A stretch of 64,000 nucleotides of DNA from CATOSD01 sp965203135 (GTDB lineage: Bacteria > Chloroflexota > Dehalococcoidia > Lucifugimonadales > CATOSD01). A program made the translations under genes and the position numbers. Shown in pieces: positions 23,802 to 32,570 of this stretch; the first letter of the stretch is position 1, and each line of letters begins with the position of its first letter. The stretch lies in NCBI GenBank assembly GCA_965203135.1, contig CBDBBO010000001.1, positions 1 to 64,000 of the forward strand, in the 5' to 3' direction. The notes beneath the pieces are model-generated. The model saw only the letters and a list, made by a program, of their open reading frames with translations, did no database searches and was not told the DNA's origin.

Positions 23802-24922
23802 CGGTCCACCTCGCCCAGGATGATGTCGATGGAGCCCAGAATCACAACGGCGTCGGCCACATACGCGTTGCGAAGCATGTGCTGGAGCGCCTGAAGATTG
23901 GCGAAGGAAGGTGCCCTCACCTTTACCCGGTACGGCTTGTCGCTGCCGTCGCTCACCAGGAACACGCCGAAATCGCCGCGCGGCGACTCGGTGCGAACGT
24001 AGGCCTCTCCCTTTGGCGGGCGCAGGATGCGCCGCACGTTCGCCATGATTGGCCCGTCCTCGAGCTGCGACATCGCCTGTTCGATAATGCCTATGGACTG
24101 GCGCATCTCCTCCACGCGCACGTAGTACCTGTCCCAGCAGTCGCCGTAGGTGCCCACCGGGACACCAAAGTCGAAACGGTCGTACATCAGGTACGGGTCG
24201 GAAACACGCACGTCCTCGACCACGCCGCTGGCCCTGAGGCCTGGACCGGTCACGCCGAGCTCGAGGGCGTCTTCCGCCGAGATTGCGCCGATGCCCTTAG
24301 TCCGTGCCAGAAACATCTCATTCTGCGACAGCAACTCGTCGCATTCCTCGATGCCGCGCTTGAGCTGGTCGAGCAGGGTGGTCATGCGCTTGCCGAAGTC
24401 GTCCGGCAGGTCCTCCTTCACGCCGCCGATGCGAATGTAGTTGTGCATCATGCGCGCGCCGGTGACGCTCTCGAACAGCGCCTGGATGCGCTCGCGCTCG
24501 CGGAAGCCATACAGCACCGGCGTCATCGCGCCCACGTCCAGCCCGTACACGCCGTAGAAGAGCATGTGGCTGGCGACACGATTGAGTTCGCACAGAATGA
24601 CGCGGATGAGATTGGCGCGTTCCGGCGCCTCCACCGCCATCAGCTTTTCTGCGGCCAGGCAGAAGGCCAGCTCGCCGTTAAGGTTGGCCACGTAGTCCAG
24701 GCGGTCGAAGAGTGTTATGACCTGGCTGTAGAGCTCCCCCTCGGACAGCTTTTCGGAGCCGCGATGCAGGTAGCCTATGTGCGGTTCGGCCCGCACGATA
24801 CGCTCGCCGTCCACCCAGATGACGAGCCGGAACACTCCGTGCGTGCTGGGGTGCTGCGGCCCCATGTTAATCATGAGGTCGATCGCGTCGGCTTGCTGCG
24901 TGGGTTGTTGTTGTACCTGCAT
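23798..24922 (-). CDS. nuoD: NADH-quinone oxidoreductase subunit D
   Basis: A 374-residue 49-kDa-type subunit. Typical motifs are INMGPQHPSTHGVFRL, HIGYLHRGSEKL, the family block RIGGVKEDLP and the C-terminal SIDIILGEVDR. Together with NuoB and NuoC it forms the quinone-reducing connecting module. A gap of 33 bp separates it from nuoC. nuoC and nuoD are separate genes here and not fused. Confidence 0.94.
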   Translation of the reverse strand: MQVQQQPTQQADAIDLMINMGPQHPSTHGVFRLVIWVDGERIVRAEPHIGYLHRGSEKLSEGELYSQVITLFDRLDYVANLNGELAFCLAAEKLMAVEAPERANLIRVILCELNRVASHMLFYGVYGLDVGAMTPVLYGFRERERIQALFESVTGARMMHNYIRIGGVKEDLPDDFGKRMTTLLDQLKRGIEECDELLSQNEMFLARTKGIGAISAEDALELGVTGPGLRASGVVEDVRVSDPYLMYDRFDFGVPVGTYGDCWDRYYVRVEEMRQSIGIIEQAMSQLEDGPIMANVRRILRPPKGEAYVRTESPRGDFGVFLVSDGSDKPYRVKVRAPSFANLQALQHMLRNAYVADAVVILGSIDIILGEVDR

Positions 24923-24955
24923 AGTCGAATTCTGTCGTGCCGGATGGTCGGGTTT

Positions 24956-25501
24956 CTACCACTCCTCGTAATCGTGGAATGGGAAGCTCTTGAGTCCGGG
25001 ATGGCCCTCGAAGCCTTCGTAGAGCACCAGCGGCGCGAGGTTCGGGTGCCCCTGGAACACCACGCCGAACAGGTCGTGGCCCTCGCGCTCGAACCAGTCG
25101 GCGCCCCGCCAGATCGAGATCACCGACGGCACGAGAGGGTTGTCGTGGGGCACCGATGTCTTCAGAACGAGCTTGTGTCGCGTCTCTCGCGAGAACAAAT
25201 GGTAATTCACCTCCAGCCTGTCCTCGTAGTCCACTACCGACAGGCAGCGCAGGTAGTTCATCGAAAGCCTGGGATCGCTTCTCAGGATGCAGCATGCGGC
25301 AGGGACGTCGCTCGGGTCGATGGTCAGCGTGACCTCGTCCACGGCTGCGTCGACCTGACCCTCTATGCCGCGCAGCGCGTCCGGCAGCATCTCGGAAAGC
25401 GCCTCGGCCCTCTCGTCCAGCGAGACCGCGGCGACCGGGACGGGAGGCTCGCGTCTGCGGGGGCGGCTAGGAGGCTGAGCTTGCGCCACGTTGCCTGGCA
25501 T
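24956..25501 (-). CDS. nuoC: NADH-quinone oxidoreductase subunit C
   Basis: A 181-residue 30-kDa-type subunit identified by FEREGHDLFGVVFQGHPNL near the C-terminus. The N-terminal about 35 residues are Pro/Arg rich and low complexity, so the true start may lie further in. As annotated it overlaps nuoB by 35 bp. It binds NuoD in the peripheral arm. Confidence 0.9.
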   Translation of the reverse strand: MPGNVAQAQPPSRPRRREPPVPVAAVSLDERAEALSEMLPDALRGIEGQVDAAVDEVTLTIDPSDVPAACCILRSDPRLSMNYLRCLSVVDYEDRLEVNYHLFSRETRHKLVLKTSVPHDNPLVPSVISIWRGADWFEREGHDLFGVVFQGHPNLAPLVLYEGFEGHPGLKSFPFHDYEEW

Positions 25502-26006
25502 CCTGGGAGATCTTTTCCTGAAGCTGCAATATGCCGTTCATCAACGCTTCAGGACGGGGAGGGCAGCCCGGAACGTACACATCCACGGGGATGAGATGGT
25601 CCACGCCCATCACCACGGAGTAGGAGCGGTAGTAGGGGCCGCCGTTGGTCGCGCAGCTGCCCATCGCGATTACCCACTTCGGGTCGGGCATCTGCTCGTA
25701 CAGCAGCTTGATCGGCTCGGCCATCTTCTTGACCACGGTGCCGGCCACTATCATCACGTCGGCCTGCCTCGGCGAGGGCCAGGTCACCACGCCGAAGCGG
25801 TCGAAGTCGTGGTGCGACATGTGCGTGCTGATCATCTCGATAGCGCAGCACGCCAGGCCGAAGGACAGCGTCCACAGCGACGACTTTCTCGCCAGCGCGA
25901 ACAGCTCGTCAGACTTTGCAGTGAGGGCGTTCGGCAGCACGCGCTCGAACACGCTGTCCGCCGGACTGTTGCCCCTACCGGGCTCGTAGCCCTGGCCCAG
26001 CCTCAT
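25467..26006 (-). CDS. nuoB: NADH-quinone oxidoreductase subunit B
   Basis: A 179-residue subunit that holds Fe-S cluster N2, the electron donor to quinone. The four ligand cysteines are visible in FGLACCAIEM, GSCATNGG and VPGCPPRPE. The start at 26006 was chosen because its ATG overlaps the nuoA stop by four bases (ATGA). A longer frame reaching 26231 merely runs antiparallel through nuoA in another frame and is rejected. Confidence 0.94.
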   Translation of the reverse strand: MRLGQGYEPGRGNSPADSVFERVLPNALTAKSDELFALARKSSLWTLSFGLACCAIEMISTHMSHHDFDRFGVVTWPSPRQADVMIVAGTVVKKMAEPIKLLYEQMPDPKWVIAMGSCATNGGPYYRSYSVVMGVDHLIPVDVYVPGCPPRPEALMNGILQLQEKISQDARQRGASSAS

Positions 26007-26371
26007 CTCCACTGGAGCACCCCCTTGCGCCAGCCGTAGATGACTCCGAAGAAGAGGATGGCGATGAACACGAGCATCTCGTAGAACACCGCGGGGATGG
26101 ACGTGAGGAAGACCACGGCCCAGGGGAACAGGAACACGGCCTCGACGTCGAAGATGAGGAAGAGGATAGCGAAGACGTAGTAGCGGATCTGTATCTGCGA
26201 CCAGTTGAAAGGCCCGGGCTCGATGCCGCACTCGTAGGGGATCTCTTTGATGGCGGACTTGCGTTTCGGCGCGAGAATGAAGGAAGCAGCGAACATCCCG
26301 ACGATGGCCGCTAATCCCACCCCTGCGACTATGAGCACGGCGGTCCAGTTGGTGTCGAAGCCCTCCGGCAA
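26003..26371 (-). CDS. nuoA: NADH-quinone oxidoreductase subunit A
   Basis: A 122-residue protein with three membrane helices. The loop block KEIPYECGIEPGP (with the conserved Cys) and FAILFLIFDVEAVFLFPWA are diagnostic. The start is TTG at 26371, preceded by GAGGTGGTGA. It is the first gene of the 11-gene nuo operon; no nuoE, nuoF or nuoG gene occurs in the window. Confidence 0.93.
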   Translation of the reverse strand: MPEGFDTNWTAVLIVAGVGLAAIVGMFAASFILAPKRKSAIKEIPYECGIEPGPFNWSQIQIRYYVFAILFLIFDVEAVFLFPWAVVFLTSIPAVFYEMLVFIAILFFGVIYGWRKGVLQWR

Positions 26372-26737
26372 ATCACCACCTCGAAGAAGCTATCGCTGCT
26401 GGCCGACAGTGTAGCACCGCCCGGAAATGGGTGTCAATCCGAGAAGATGCGTGTGTGGTTGCTCCAGCCTGAACATTGCCGGGCGTCAATGGGACGCATG
26501 ACCTCGAGATTACATCTACTGGTGTGATGAGGCTGCTTCAAGCTATTGACATCACACAAAGTTATGTCTATAAGATTGCAGTTGCAAGACAGTCACAGAA
26601 GCGTCACAGCGTAGACACCCGTTACTCACACTCGCTCGATCTGTCATTTGACAGACCTGTTGGCCGGTGATGGTGTGCAGCCCCGGCGCGAGTTGCACGG
26701 TTTGTTCCAGGCAGAGTACAGCGAGGTTTCCGAGCGT
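26372..26737. promoter_or_regulatory. divergent promoter region of nuo operon and surface-protein gene
   Basis: About 365 bp between divergent genes, without a credible coding frame. By position it must carry the nuo promoter on the minus strand and the surface-protein promoter on the plus strand. It is AT-richer than its surroundings around 26500-26650. I could not assign -35 and -10 boxes with confidence. Confidence 0.45.
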
Positions 26738-27022
26738 ATGAAGCTGAAGGCATGGTACGCAGGCTTACTCGCCCTCGCAGCCCTTACCTTAACGTCCTTC
26801 TTTCTAGTTTCCTCTCTGAACCTGTCAGCCGCTCCAACCCTTCAATCCCCCCAAGCCTCCTTCTCTCAATCCTCTTACAACCCCGGCCAGACCGCTGTCT
26901 TCCACGTAACCGACTCCGGTCTCGACACACTCTTCTCCTGCACCGCCACTTGGGTCGACGCAGACCCGGGAGGCGATCCATGGCTCTCTAGGTAGTGTTG
27001 ACATTTGCATTATACTAGGTAT

Positions 27023-27418
27023 ATGTCAACAGTCACACTATCTCCCGAACAGTGGCCAAAGGTGCTGGAGTTTCTTCGTAGCCAGCCCGATTTGTACGTC
27101 GGAAAGGAAGCCGATTGCAAGCGTTTCATCGAGGCCGTCTTGTGGATTGCTCGGACTGGTGCGCAGTGGAGGATGCTCCCAGCCGAATATGGCAATTGGA
27201 ACAGCATCTACAAACGGTTCGCCCGATGGTGCGATCATGGGATATGGGAACGTATGCATCAGTATTTTGTCGATGACCCCGACATGGAGAACCTCATCAT
27301 CGACAGCACCGTAGTGCGGGCCCATCATTCTGCCGCTGGCGCACCCAAAAAAACGGTGGGCAAGCGTCCCAAGCCCTCGGTCGAAGTCGGGGCGGGTTCT
27401 CTACAAAGGTCCACGTGA
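27023..27418 (+). CDS. IS5-family transposase, first frame (copy B)
   Basis: The N-terminal half of the DDE transposase, with the DUF4096-like region and the first aspartate in IIDSTVVRAHH. After codons for GAPKK the A7 run allows a -1 shift into the second frame, giving KNGGQASQALGRSRGGFSTK, the expected family continuation. The in-frame remainder after the A7 run is non-homologous and ends at 27418. ATG at 27023 is preferred over the upstream TTG at 27005. Confidence 0.88.
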   Translation: MSTVTLSPEQWPKVLEFLRSQPDLYVGKEADCKRFIEAVLWIARTGAQWRMLPAEYGNWNSIYKRFARWCDHGIWERMHQYFVDDPDMENLIIDSTVVRAHHSAAGAPKKTVGKRPKPSVEVGAGSLQRST

Positions 27419-27783
27419 GTGTCGATGGTCTGGGCAATCCCTTGAGATTTACGCTGACCGCAGGACAAGAGCACGATGTGACTCAAGCTGCCGAACTCAT
27501 ATCCGGTACCGAGAGTGAGCATGTGATAGCCGACCGGGCATACGACGCCGATCACGTTCGCGAGTTGGTCGTCGACAATGGGGCTGTCCCGGTGATTCCG
27601 TCTCGCTCCAACAGAAGGGCGCCGCACTCATACGATGAGTACCTGTACCGAGAGCGTCATCTTGTCGAGTGTTTCATCGGTAAGATCAAGCACTTCCGCC
27701 GCATCTTCTCCCGATTCGATAAACTGGCGAACAGGTACCTCGGGTTCCTCCATTTCACAGGCGCTCTCATATGGCTAAGATGA
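27415..27783 (+). CDS. IS5-family transposase, second frame (copy B)
   Basis: The C-terminal catalytic half. The second aspartate lies in VIADRAYDADHV, and the block YRERHLVECFIGKIK fits the IS5-family Y-(2)-R-(3)-E-(6)-K signature exactly. Meaningful homology starts before the GTG at 27415, at about 27352, consistent with production as a -1 frameshift fusion with the first frame. Confidence 0.88.
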   Translation: MSVDGLGNPLRFTLTAGQEHDVTQAAELISGTESEHVIADRAYDADHVRELVVDNGAVPVIPSRSNRRAPHSYDEYLYRERHLVECFIGKIKHFRRIFSRFDKLANRYLGFLHFTGALIWLR

Positions 27784-30472
27784 AATGTCAACACTACCTA
27801 ATGACACCTACTGGAACGTCTTCAGCGGCGAGCCCGCGCCGTCGGCCTACCAGGGCTTCGACTCCGGCTGCACCTTCGTGTCAACTTCCACCACGCCTCT
27901 TGACGAAATGAGCTCGTGGACCGCCACTGTCGACGGGGTGGAGACCTCAGTTCTGGAATTCTACACCTACGACGAATTCGCGGGCGATGCCGCGCTGGAC
28001 ATAGACGTGGAGAGCACCACCACCGTCGCAATACGGTTCTACTTTAATGCCAGGAACACCTACGCGGCGTCGGAGCAGCGTGTGCGCGTAACGAGCACCG
28101 CAGACACCGTGGGGGAGTGGGTGTCGCTCGCGGAAGTGGCGAGCACCACGGACAGCAGCGCAGCCGTCAGGTCCCGCGTGTTCAGGGGCTCGGTTGAATT
28201 GAAAACGGACGCCGCCGCGGTTGGGGGGGACGGTGTCGTGCGGGTTGACGGCGGCGGGGACACGGTACGTCTCATCTACTACGGGCCGTCCGGGCAGAGT
28301 GCGGTGAGCATGGCGTCCGCACAGGTCGGCGCGCTTCCGCCTACACCGACACCCACGCCGACGCCGACACCCACGCCGACACCCACGCCTCTGCCGGACA
28401 TAGCGTTTGCTCAACCCTCCTACGATGCCGGTCAGACCGCCGCCTTCCACATTATCGACGGCAGTCTCGATACCCTGCTCTCATGCACCGCGAGGTGGGT
28501 CGACGCCGACCCCGCCGGCGAGACTTGGCACGTCGAAACGCACTGGAACATCTTCAGCGGTGCACCCGCGCAGTCGGCCTTCCAAGGCCGCGGCACCGAC
28601 TGCGCCTATGTGTCTACCTCAACAACGCCACTGGAGGAGTTTCCTAAACTGGAATCGCCGTGGGTGGCGACCATCAATGGAGTGGAGACCGAAGTAGGCG
28701 ATTTCGACGTTGACGACGAATCCCTAGGCAATGCCTTGCTAAGTAGTGACGTGAGTAGCACAAGCACAGTCGAGATTCCCTTCTACTTCCACGCTCAGAA
28801 CAGCTACCCGGCGTCAAGGCGGCTCGCAAAGGTGACGAGCCTCGCGGACACGGCGGGCGAGTGGGTGTCGCTCGTGGAGGTGACCAGCACCACGAACAAC
28901 GCCGCGGCGATCAGATCGGGCGTGTTCAGGGGATCGGTGCAGTTGAGGGCGGACGCCGCCGATGTGCAGGGAGACGGAGTGGTGCGTGTCGACGGCGAGG
29001 GAGACGTGGTGCAACTCACGTACTACGGGCGGTCGGGGCAGACTGCGGTGAGCACCGCGTCCGCGGATGTCGGCGCGATGCCGCCGTCACCAACACCCAC
29101 CCCGACGCCGACGCCCACTCCGCTACCGGACATCGCTTTTGCCCAGCCCTCCTTCCAACCCGATCAAGAGGCCGTGTTCTATGTGACTGACTGGGACCTG
29201 ACCACCCTGTCTTTATGCCTCGTGAGGTGGGTCGACGCCGACCCAGCCGGCCAGACCTGGGACTTTCTCACGTTCTGGAACATCTTCACGGGCGCTCCGG
29301 CGTCCTCGGCATACCAGGGCTATGGCTCAGGCTGTGGATTCGCGTCAATGACGGACACGCCCGTCGAGCCGATACCGATACCCTGGCTGGGCCGTCAGTG
29401 GCTTGCCACGGTCGACGGAGTTCGTTACCACGTCACCGAGTACGAAGAGGGAGGCGTCAGGATAGAAATCCCCGATCTGACGAGCGCAACCACCGTTGAG
29501 GTTCCCTTTTATTTTCACGTCCACGACTCCTATCCCGCGACATCGATGCGCGTCCTCGTGTCCAGCGGCGCGGATCCCGCGGGGGAGTGGGCGTTGCTGA
29601 CGGAGGTGGAGAGCACAACGGACGCCACGCCGGCCGTCGACTCGAACGTTTTCAGGGGCTCGGTGGAATTGAGAGTGGGCGCATCCGCGGTGGCAGGAGA
29701 TGGCGTGGTGAGCGTAGACCCAGAGGGCGACAGACTGCGCCTGAGGTACTACGGACCGTCGGGCGATAGGGTGGTCGGCTCGTCCAGGGCGTTGGTGCTG
29801 GCGACGGAGCCGACGGCCACCTCCGTGCCCGTGGCGACGGCGGTCCGCAGGCGGAGACCCACTCCAAAGCCCACCCCTACCATCACGCCGACCCCAACCC
29901 CCGTACCGGCGGTCTGGCGGATCGCCACTCTTACGCCAACGCCGGCTCCGACGGACACCCCGACGGCGACACAGACACAGACGGCGACACAGACTGCAAC
30001 ACCCGAGCCCACGCCGACGCGAACTGCCGCCCCCACTCTCACACCCTCACCCACTGTTTTTCCGAGGGCCACCCCAACCCCGTCGCCCACATTCACGCCG
30101 ACCACCACACCTACGCCGACAGCGACGGCCACCGTGACGCCAACGCCCACTCGCACGCCAACCGCCACACCTACCGTTACCGCGACAAAGGTGCCGACAC
30201 GCTCGCCCGTGCCGGTCGAGACTCCGACGGCTACCGTCCCACCGCTCGCCACGAGAGAAACGCCCCCGAGCGGCGGGTGCGGTCGAGCCGCGGGAACGGC
30301 AACGGCGGCGACGGCGCTGGTGAATCTGGCGCTGCTGGCCGCGCCGCTCGCGCTGGCGGCGGGGCTACGCCGCAGGCGGTGCTAATCTGGCCCGTTCCGC
30401 GCGCGCTGTGCTAAACTCCTTTCGCCCCGCTAACACTCAACACTGGCGTTTGGCCAGCACAGGAGCGCAACT

Positions 30473-32506
30473 ATGGTACCTCCGGAGAGTCTGTTCGGCG
30501 CCATACCCACCTGGATAGGCGTTTACCTGGCAACGCTGCTCGCCTTTGGCGCCGCCGGGTATATTCTCCACCGCCGCGTGTTCAGCCTGGTGACGCTGGG
30601 AAAGCGGCCCAATCGGTTCGACCAGCCCGTTCGCAGGCTGTTGGGCGCGCTGCCTTTCACGCTGGGCCAGAAGAAGGTGCTCCAGAGCGTGTCGCTGCCC
30701 AGGGACAGGGCCGGTCTGGCGCACTTCTTCATCTTCTGGGGCTTTCTCTCCTTTACCACCAGCTACCTGCTTTTCATATTCGCCGACTCGATCTGGCACC
30801 CCTTCTCGGAGACGATTATCACCGAGACCGGCGTCACGATATTCACCTACTACCTCAACGTGCTGGCCGCGGGCTTCTTTGTCGTGCTTGTGTGGGCGGG
30901 CGTCCGCCGGTGGGTCGTGCGGCCCAGCAGGCTGTCGTTCGACCTCACGCAGAAGAAGGAGTCGCTGGTAATCCTGCTGCTCATCGCGCTGCTCATGGCG
31001 CTGACGCTGCTCACGGAGGCGTTCTACGTGGCGGCGGGCGGCGAAGGCCCGCACGCCTCCGCGCCAATCGGCGGCGCACTGGGCCGGCTGTTCGAGGACG
31101 CGGGTCTGGGCGTCGACGCGGCCAACCTGCTTCAGGGTCTTAGCTGGTGGGCGCACCTCGGCGTGATACTTGGGTTCTCCATTTACATACCACTGTCCAA
31201 GCACATGCACCTGGTCGCGGCCCCCATCAGCTTCTTCACGCGGTCGCTCGAGCCCAGGGGCACGCTCAACACCCCCATGGACCTGGAGACCGCCGAGCGC
31301 TTCGGCGCGTCCCGCATACAGGACTTCAACTGGCGCGAGCTGCTGGACGGCTACTCCTGCGCCGTGTGCGGGCGCTGCACCGACAACTGCCCGGCCAACA
31401 TAAGCGGCAAGATACTGTCGCCCATGCACATAGTCGAGAACATGAAGGAGCACGTGCTCGAGACCGGCCCAGGCGTAGTGAAGGGCGAGGACGAGCAGGA
31501 CGAGAAGCCGCTGATTGGGCGCTGGATAGAGGAAGAGGCGCTCTGGGACTGCCTCACCTGCGGAGCGTGCGTGCGGGAGTGCCCAGTTGGCGTCGAGCAT
31601 ATCGACTCCATAGTGGACATGCGGCGCTACCTGGTAATGGAGCAGGCGGAGATGCCGGAGACCGCCATGAACGCCCTGCTGAGCATGGAGCAGCGAGGCC
31701 ATCCGTGGCGCGGCACTACCTACACGCGCACCGACTGGGCGGAGGGCCTGGACGTGAAGACGCTGGCCGAGCACCCGGAGGCCGAGGTGCTCTTCTGGGT
31801 CGGCTGCACCGCAGCGCTCGAGCAGCGCAGCCAGAGCGTGGCGCGCTCCATGGCGTCGGTGCTGAAGCGCGCCGGCGTTGACTTCGCCATCCTCGGCCCG
31901 GAGGAGACGTGCACCGGCGACCCCGCGCGTAGAATGGGCAACGAGTACCTGTACCAGATAATGGCCCAGCAGAACATCGAGACGATGAAGGGCTACGACG
32001 TCAAGCGCGTGGTGACAATCTGCCCCCACTGCTTCAACACCATCAAGAACGAGTACCCGCACCTGGGCGGCGAATTCGAGGTGCAGCACTACAGCGAGTT
32101 CGTGGCCGAGCTGATAGAGCAAGGCAGAATCCGGCCCCTGGTGACCATAGATGCCGAGGTGGCCTACCACGACTCCTGCTACCTGGGCAGGCACAACGGC
32201 ATCTACGAGGCGCCCCGGCAGATTGCCAACGCCATCCCCGGCGTGAAGCTGGTGGAGATGGAGCGCCGGCGCGAGCGCGGCTTCTGCTGCGGCGCGGGCG
32301 GAGGCCACATGTGGATAGAGGAGAGCAGGGGCACCCGCGTCAACCACGTCCGCACCGGACACTTCCTGGACACCAAGGCAGACACCGTGGGCGTGTCCTG
32401 CCCATTCTGCCTCCAGATGTTCGAAGAGGGCATAGGCTCCAAGGACGCTCAGGACAGTCGCCGGGCCAAGGACCTGCTGGAGCTGCTGGACGAGAGCCTG
32501 GGGTAG
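30473..32506 (+). CDS. membrane-bound Fe-S oxidoreductase with CCG domains (HdrD/EtfQO-like)
   Basis: A 677-residue fusion. The first about 245 residues contain five or six membrane helices, resembling the cytochrome-b-like NarI/HdrE gamma domain. Two [4Fe-4S] motifs follow, CAVCGRCTDNCP (about residue 296) and CLTCGACVRECP (about 360). Two cysteine-rich CCG domains come next, ending in CPHC (about 516), GFCCGAGGG (about 605) and CPFC (about 643). Relatives pass electrons between soluble donors, such as ETF from acyl-CoA oxidation, and menaquinone, or act in heterodisulfide-type reactions. It fits the CoA- and amine-oxidising gene content. No etf gene is in the window. Preceded by GGAG eight bases before the ATG. 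Confidence 0.82.
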   Translation: MVPPESLFGAIPTWIGVYLATLLAFGAAGYILHRRVFSLVTLGKRPNRFDQPVRRLLGALPFTLGQKKVLQSVSLPRDRAGLAHFFIFWGFLSFTTSYLLFIFADSIWHPFSETIITETGVTIFTYYLNVLAAGFFVVLVWAGVRRWVVRPSRLSFDLTQKKESLVILLLIALLMALTLLTEAFYVAAGGEGPHASAPIGGALGRLFEDAGLGVDAANLLQGLSWWAHLGVILGFSIYIPLSKHMHLVAAPISFFTRSLEPRGTLNTPMDLETAERFGASRIQDFNWRELLDGYSCAVCGRCTDNCPANISGKILSPMHIVENMKEHVLETGPGVVKGEDEQDEKPLIGRWIEEEALWDCLTCGACVRECPVGVEHIDSIVDMRRYLVMEQAEMPETAMNALLSMEQRGHPWRGTTYTRTDWAEGLDVKTLAEHPEAEVLFWVGCTAALEQRSQSVARSMASVLKRAGVDFAILGPEETCTGDPARRMGNEYLYQIMAQQNIETMKGYDVKRVVTICPHCFNTIKNEYPHLGGEFEVQHYSEFVAELIEQGRIRPLVTIDAEVAYHDSCYLGRHNGIYEAPRQIANAIPGVKLVEMERRRERGFCCGAGGGHMWIEESRGTRVNHVRTGHFLDTKADTVGVSCPFCLQMFEEGIGSKDAQDSRRAKDLLELLDESLG

Positions 32507-32570
32507 GAGGGAGCCACTCGTTATCGGACAGGCGTGAGTCGGCAGTCCGCGGTTCGAGCAAGTGGTAACC

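Larger units (their letters stand above)
26991..27798 (+). mobile_element. IS5-family insertion sequence, copy B, intact, 808 bp
   Basis: The element is bounded by 16-bp perfect inverted repeats, GGTAGTGTTGACATTT, and flanked by a TA duplication (26989-26990 and 27799-27800). It contains two overlapping transposase frames joined by an A7 slippery run at 27347-27353. All catalytic motifs are present, so it is probably active. It disrupts the surface-protein gene. A partner copy with a one-base deletion lies at 1-707 in the opposite orientation. Confidence 0.93.
26738..30385 (+). pseudogene. large secreted repeat-domain protein with Pro-Thr linkers, split by an IS
   Basis: The ORF starts at ATG 26738 with a signal peptide (MKLKAWYAGLLALAALTL). 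It is interrupted in codon 85 by the IS at 26991-27798. Removing the IS and one TA restores a continuous 945-residue frame (…PWLS then NDTYWNVFSGEP…). The protein has three imperfect repeats of about 160-170 residues sharing the pattern SYxxGQTAxFxxxD, CTARWVDADPAG and WNIFSGAPAxSA. Each is separated by PTPTPTP linkers and followed by a long Pro-Thr stalk. The C-terminus has GGCGRAAG, a hydrophobic helix and RRRR, like a sorting or anchor signal. No enzymatic motif was recognised; a cell-surface binding or structural role is inferred. The downstream part could be translated only from an internal start. Confidence 0.8.

Noticed and set aside
25467..26231. Longer nuoB reading starting at 26231
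   Set aside because: The extra 75 residues are Arg/His rich and lie within nuoA in another frame; the ATGA overlap at 26003-26006 marks the true start.
26998..27022. TTGACA and TATACT boxes at the left end of the IS as a promoter for the transposase
   Set aside because: They are separated by only 7 bp, so they cannot form one promoter; TATACT might pair with a -35 in flanking DNA, but this could not be shown.
1..27798. Composite transposon bounded by the two IS5-type copies
   Set aside because: The interval is 26 kb and holds housekeeping nuo genes, each IS copy has its own TA flanks (seen for copy B and at one end of copy A), and copy A is defective.
28342..28400. Short tandem DNA repeats that could look like a CRISPR array
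   Set aside because: The periodic ACGCCGACACC words encode a PTPTPT linker in a long coding frame; there are no unique spacers.
29749..30252. Val/Gly-rich frame opposite the Pro-Thr stalk
   Set aside because: It is the antisense reading of the PT repeat codons (GV repeats) and has no start signal or other coding evidence.
32507..32570. tRNA-like words (GGTTCGAGCAAG) after the Fe-S oxidoreductase gene
   Set aside because: No acceptor, D-arm or anticodon stem could be folded around them.
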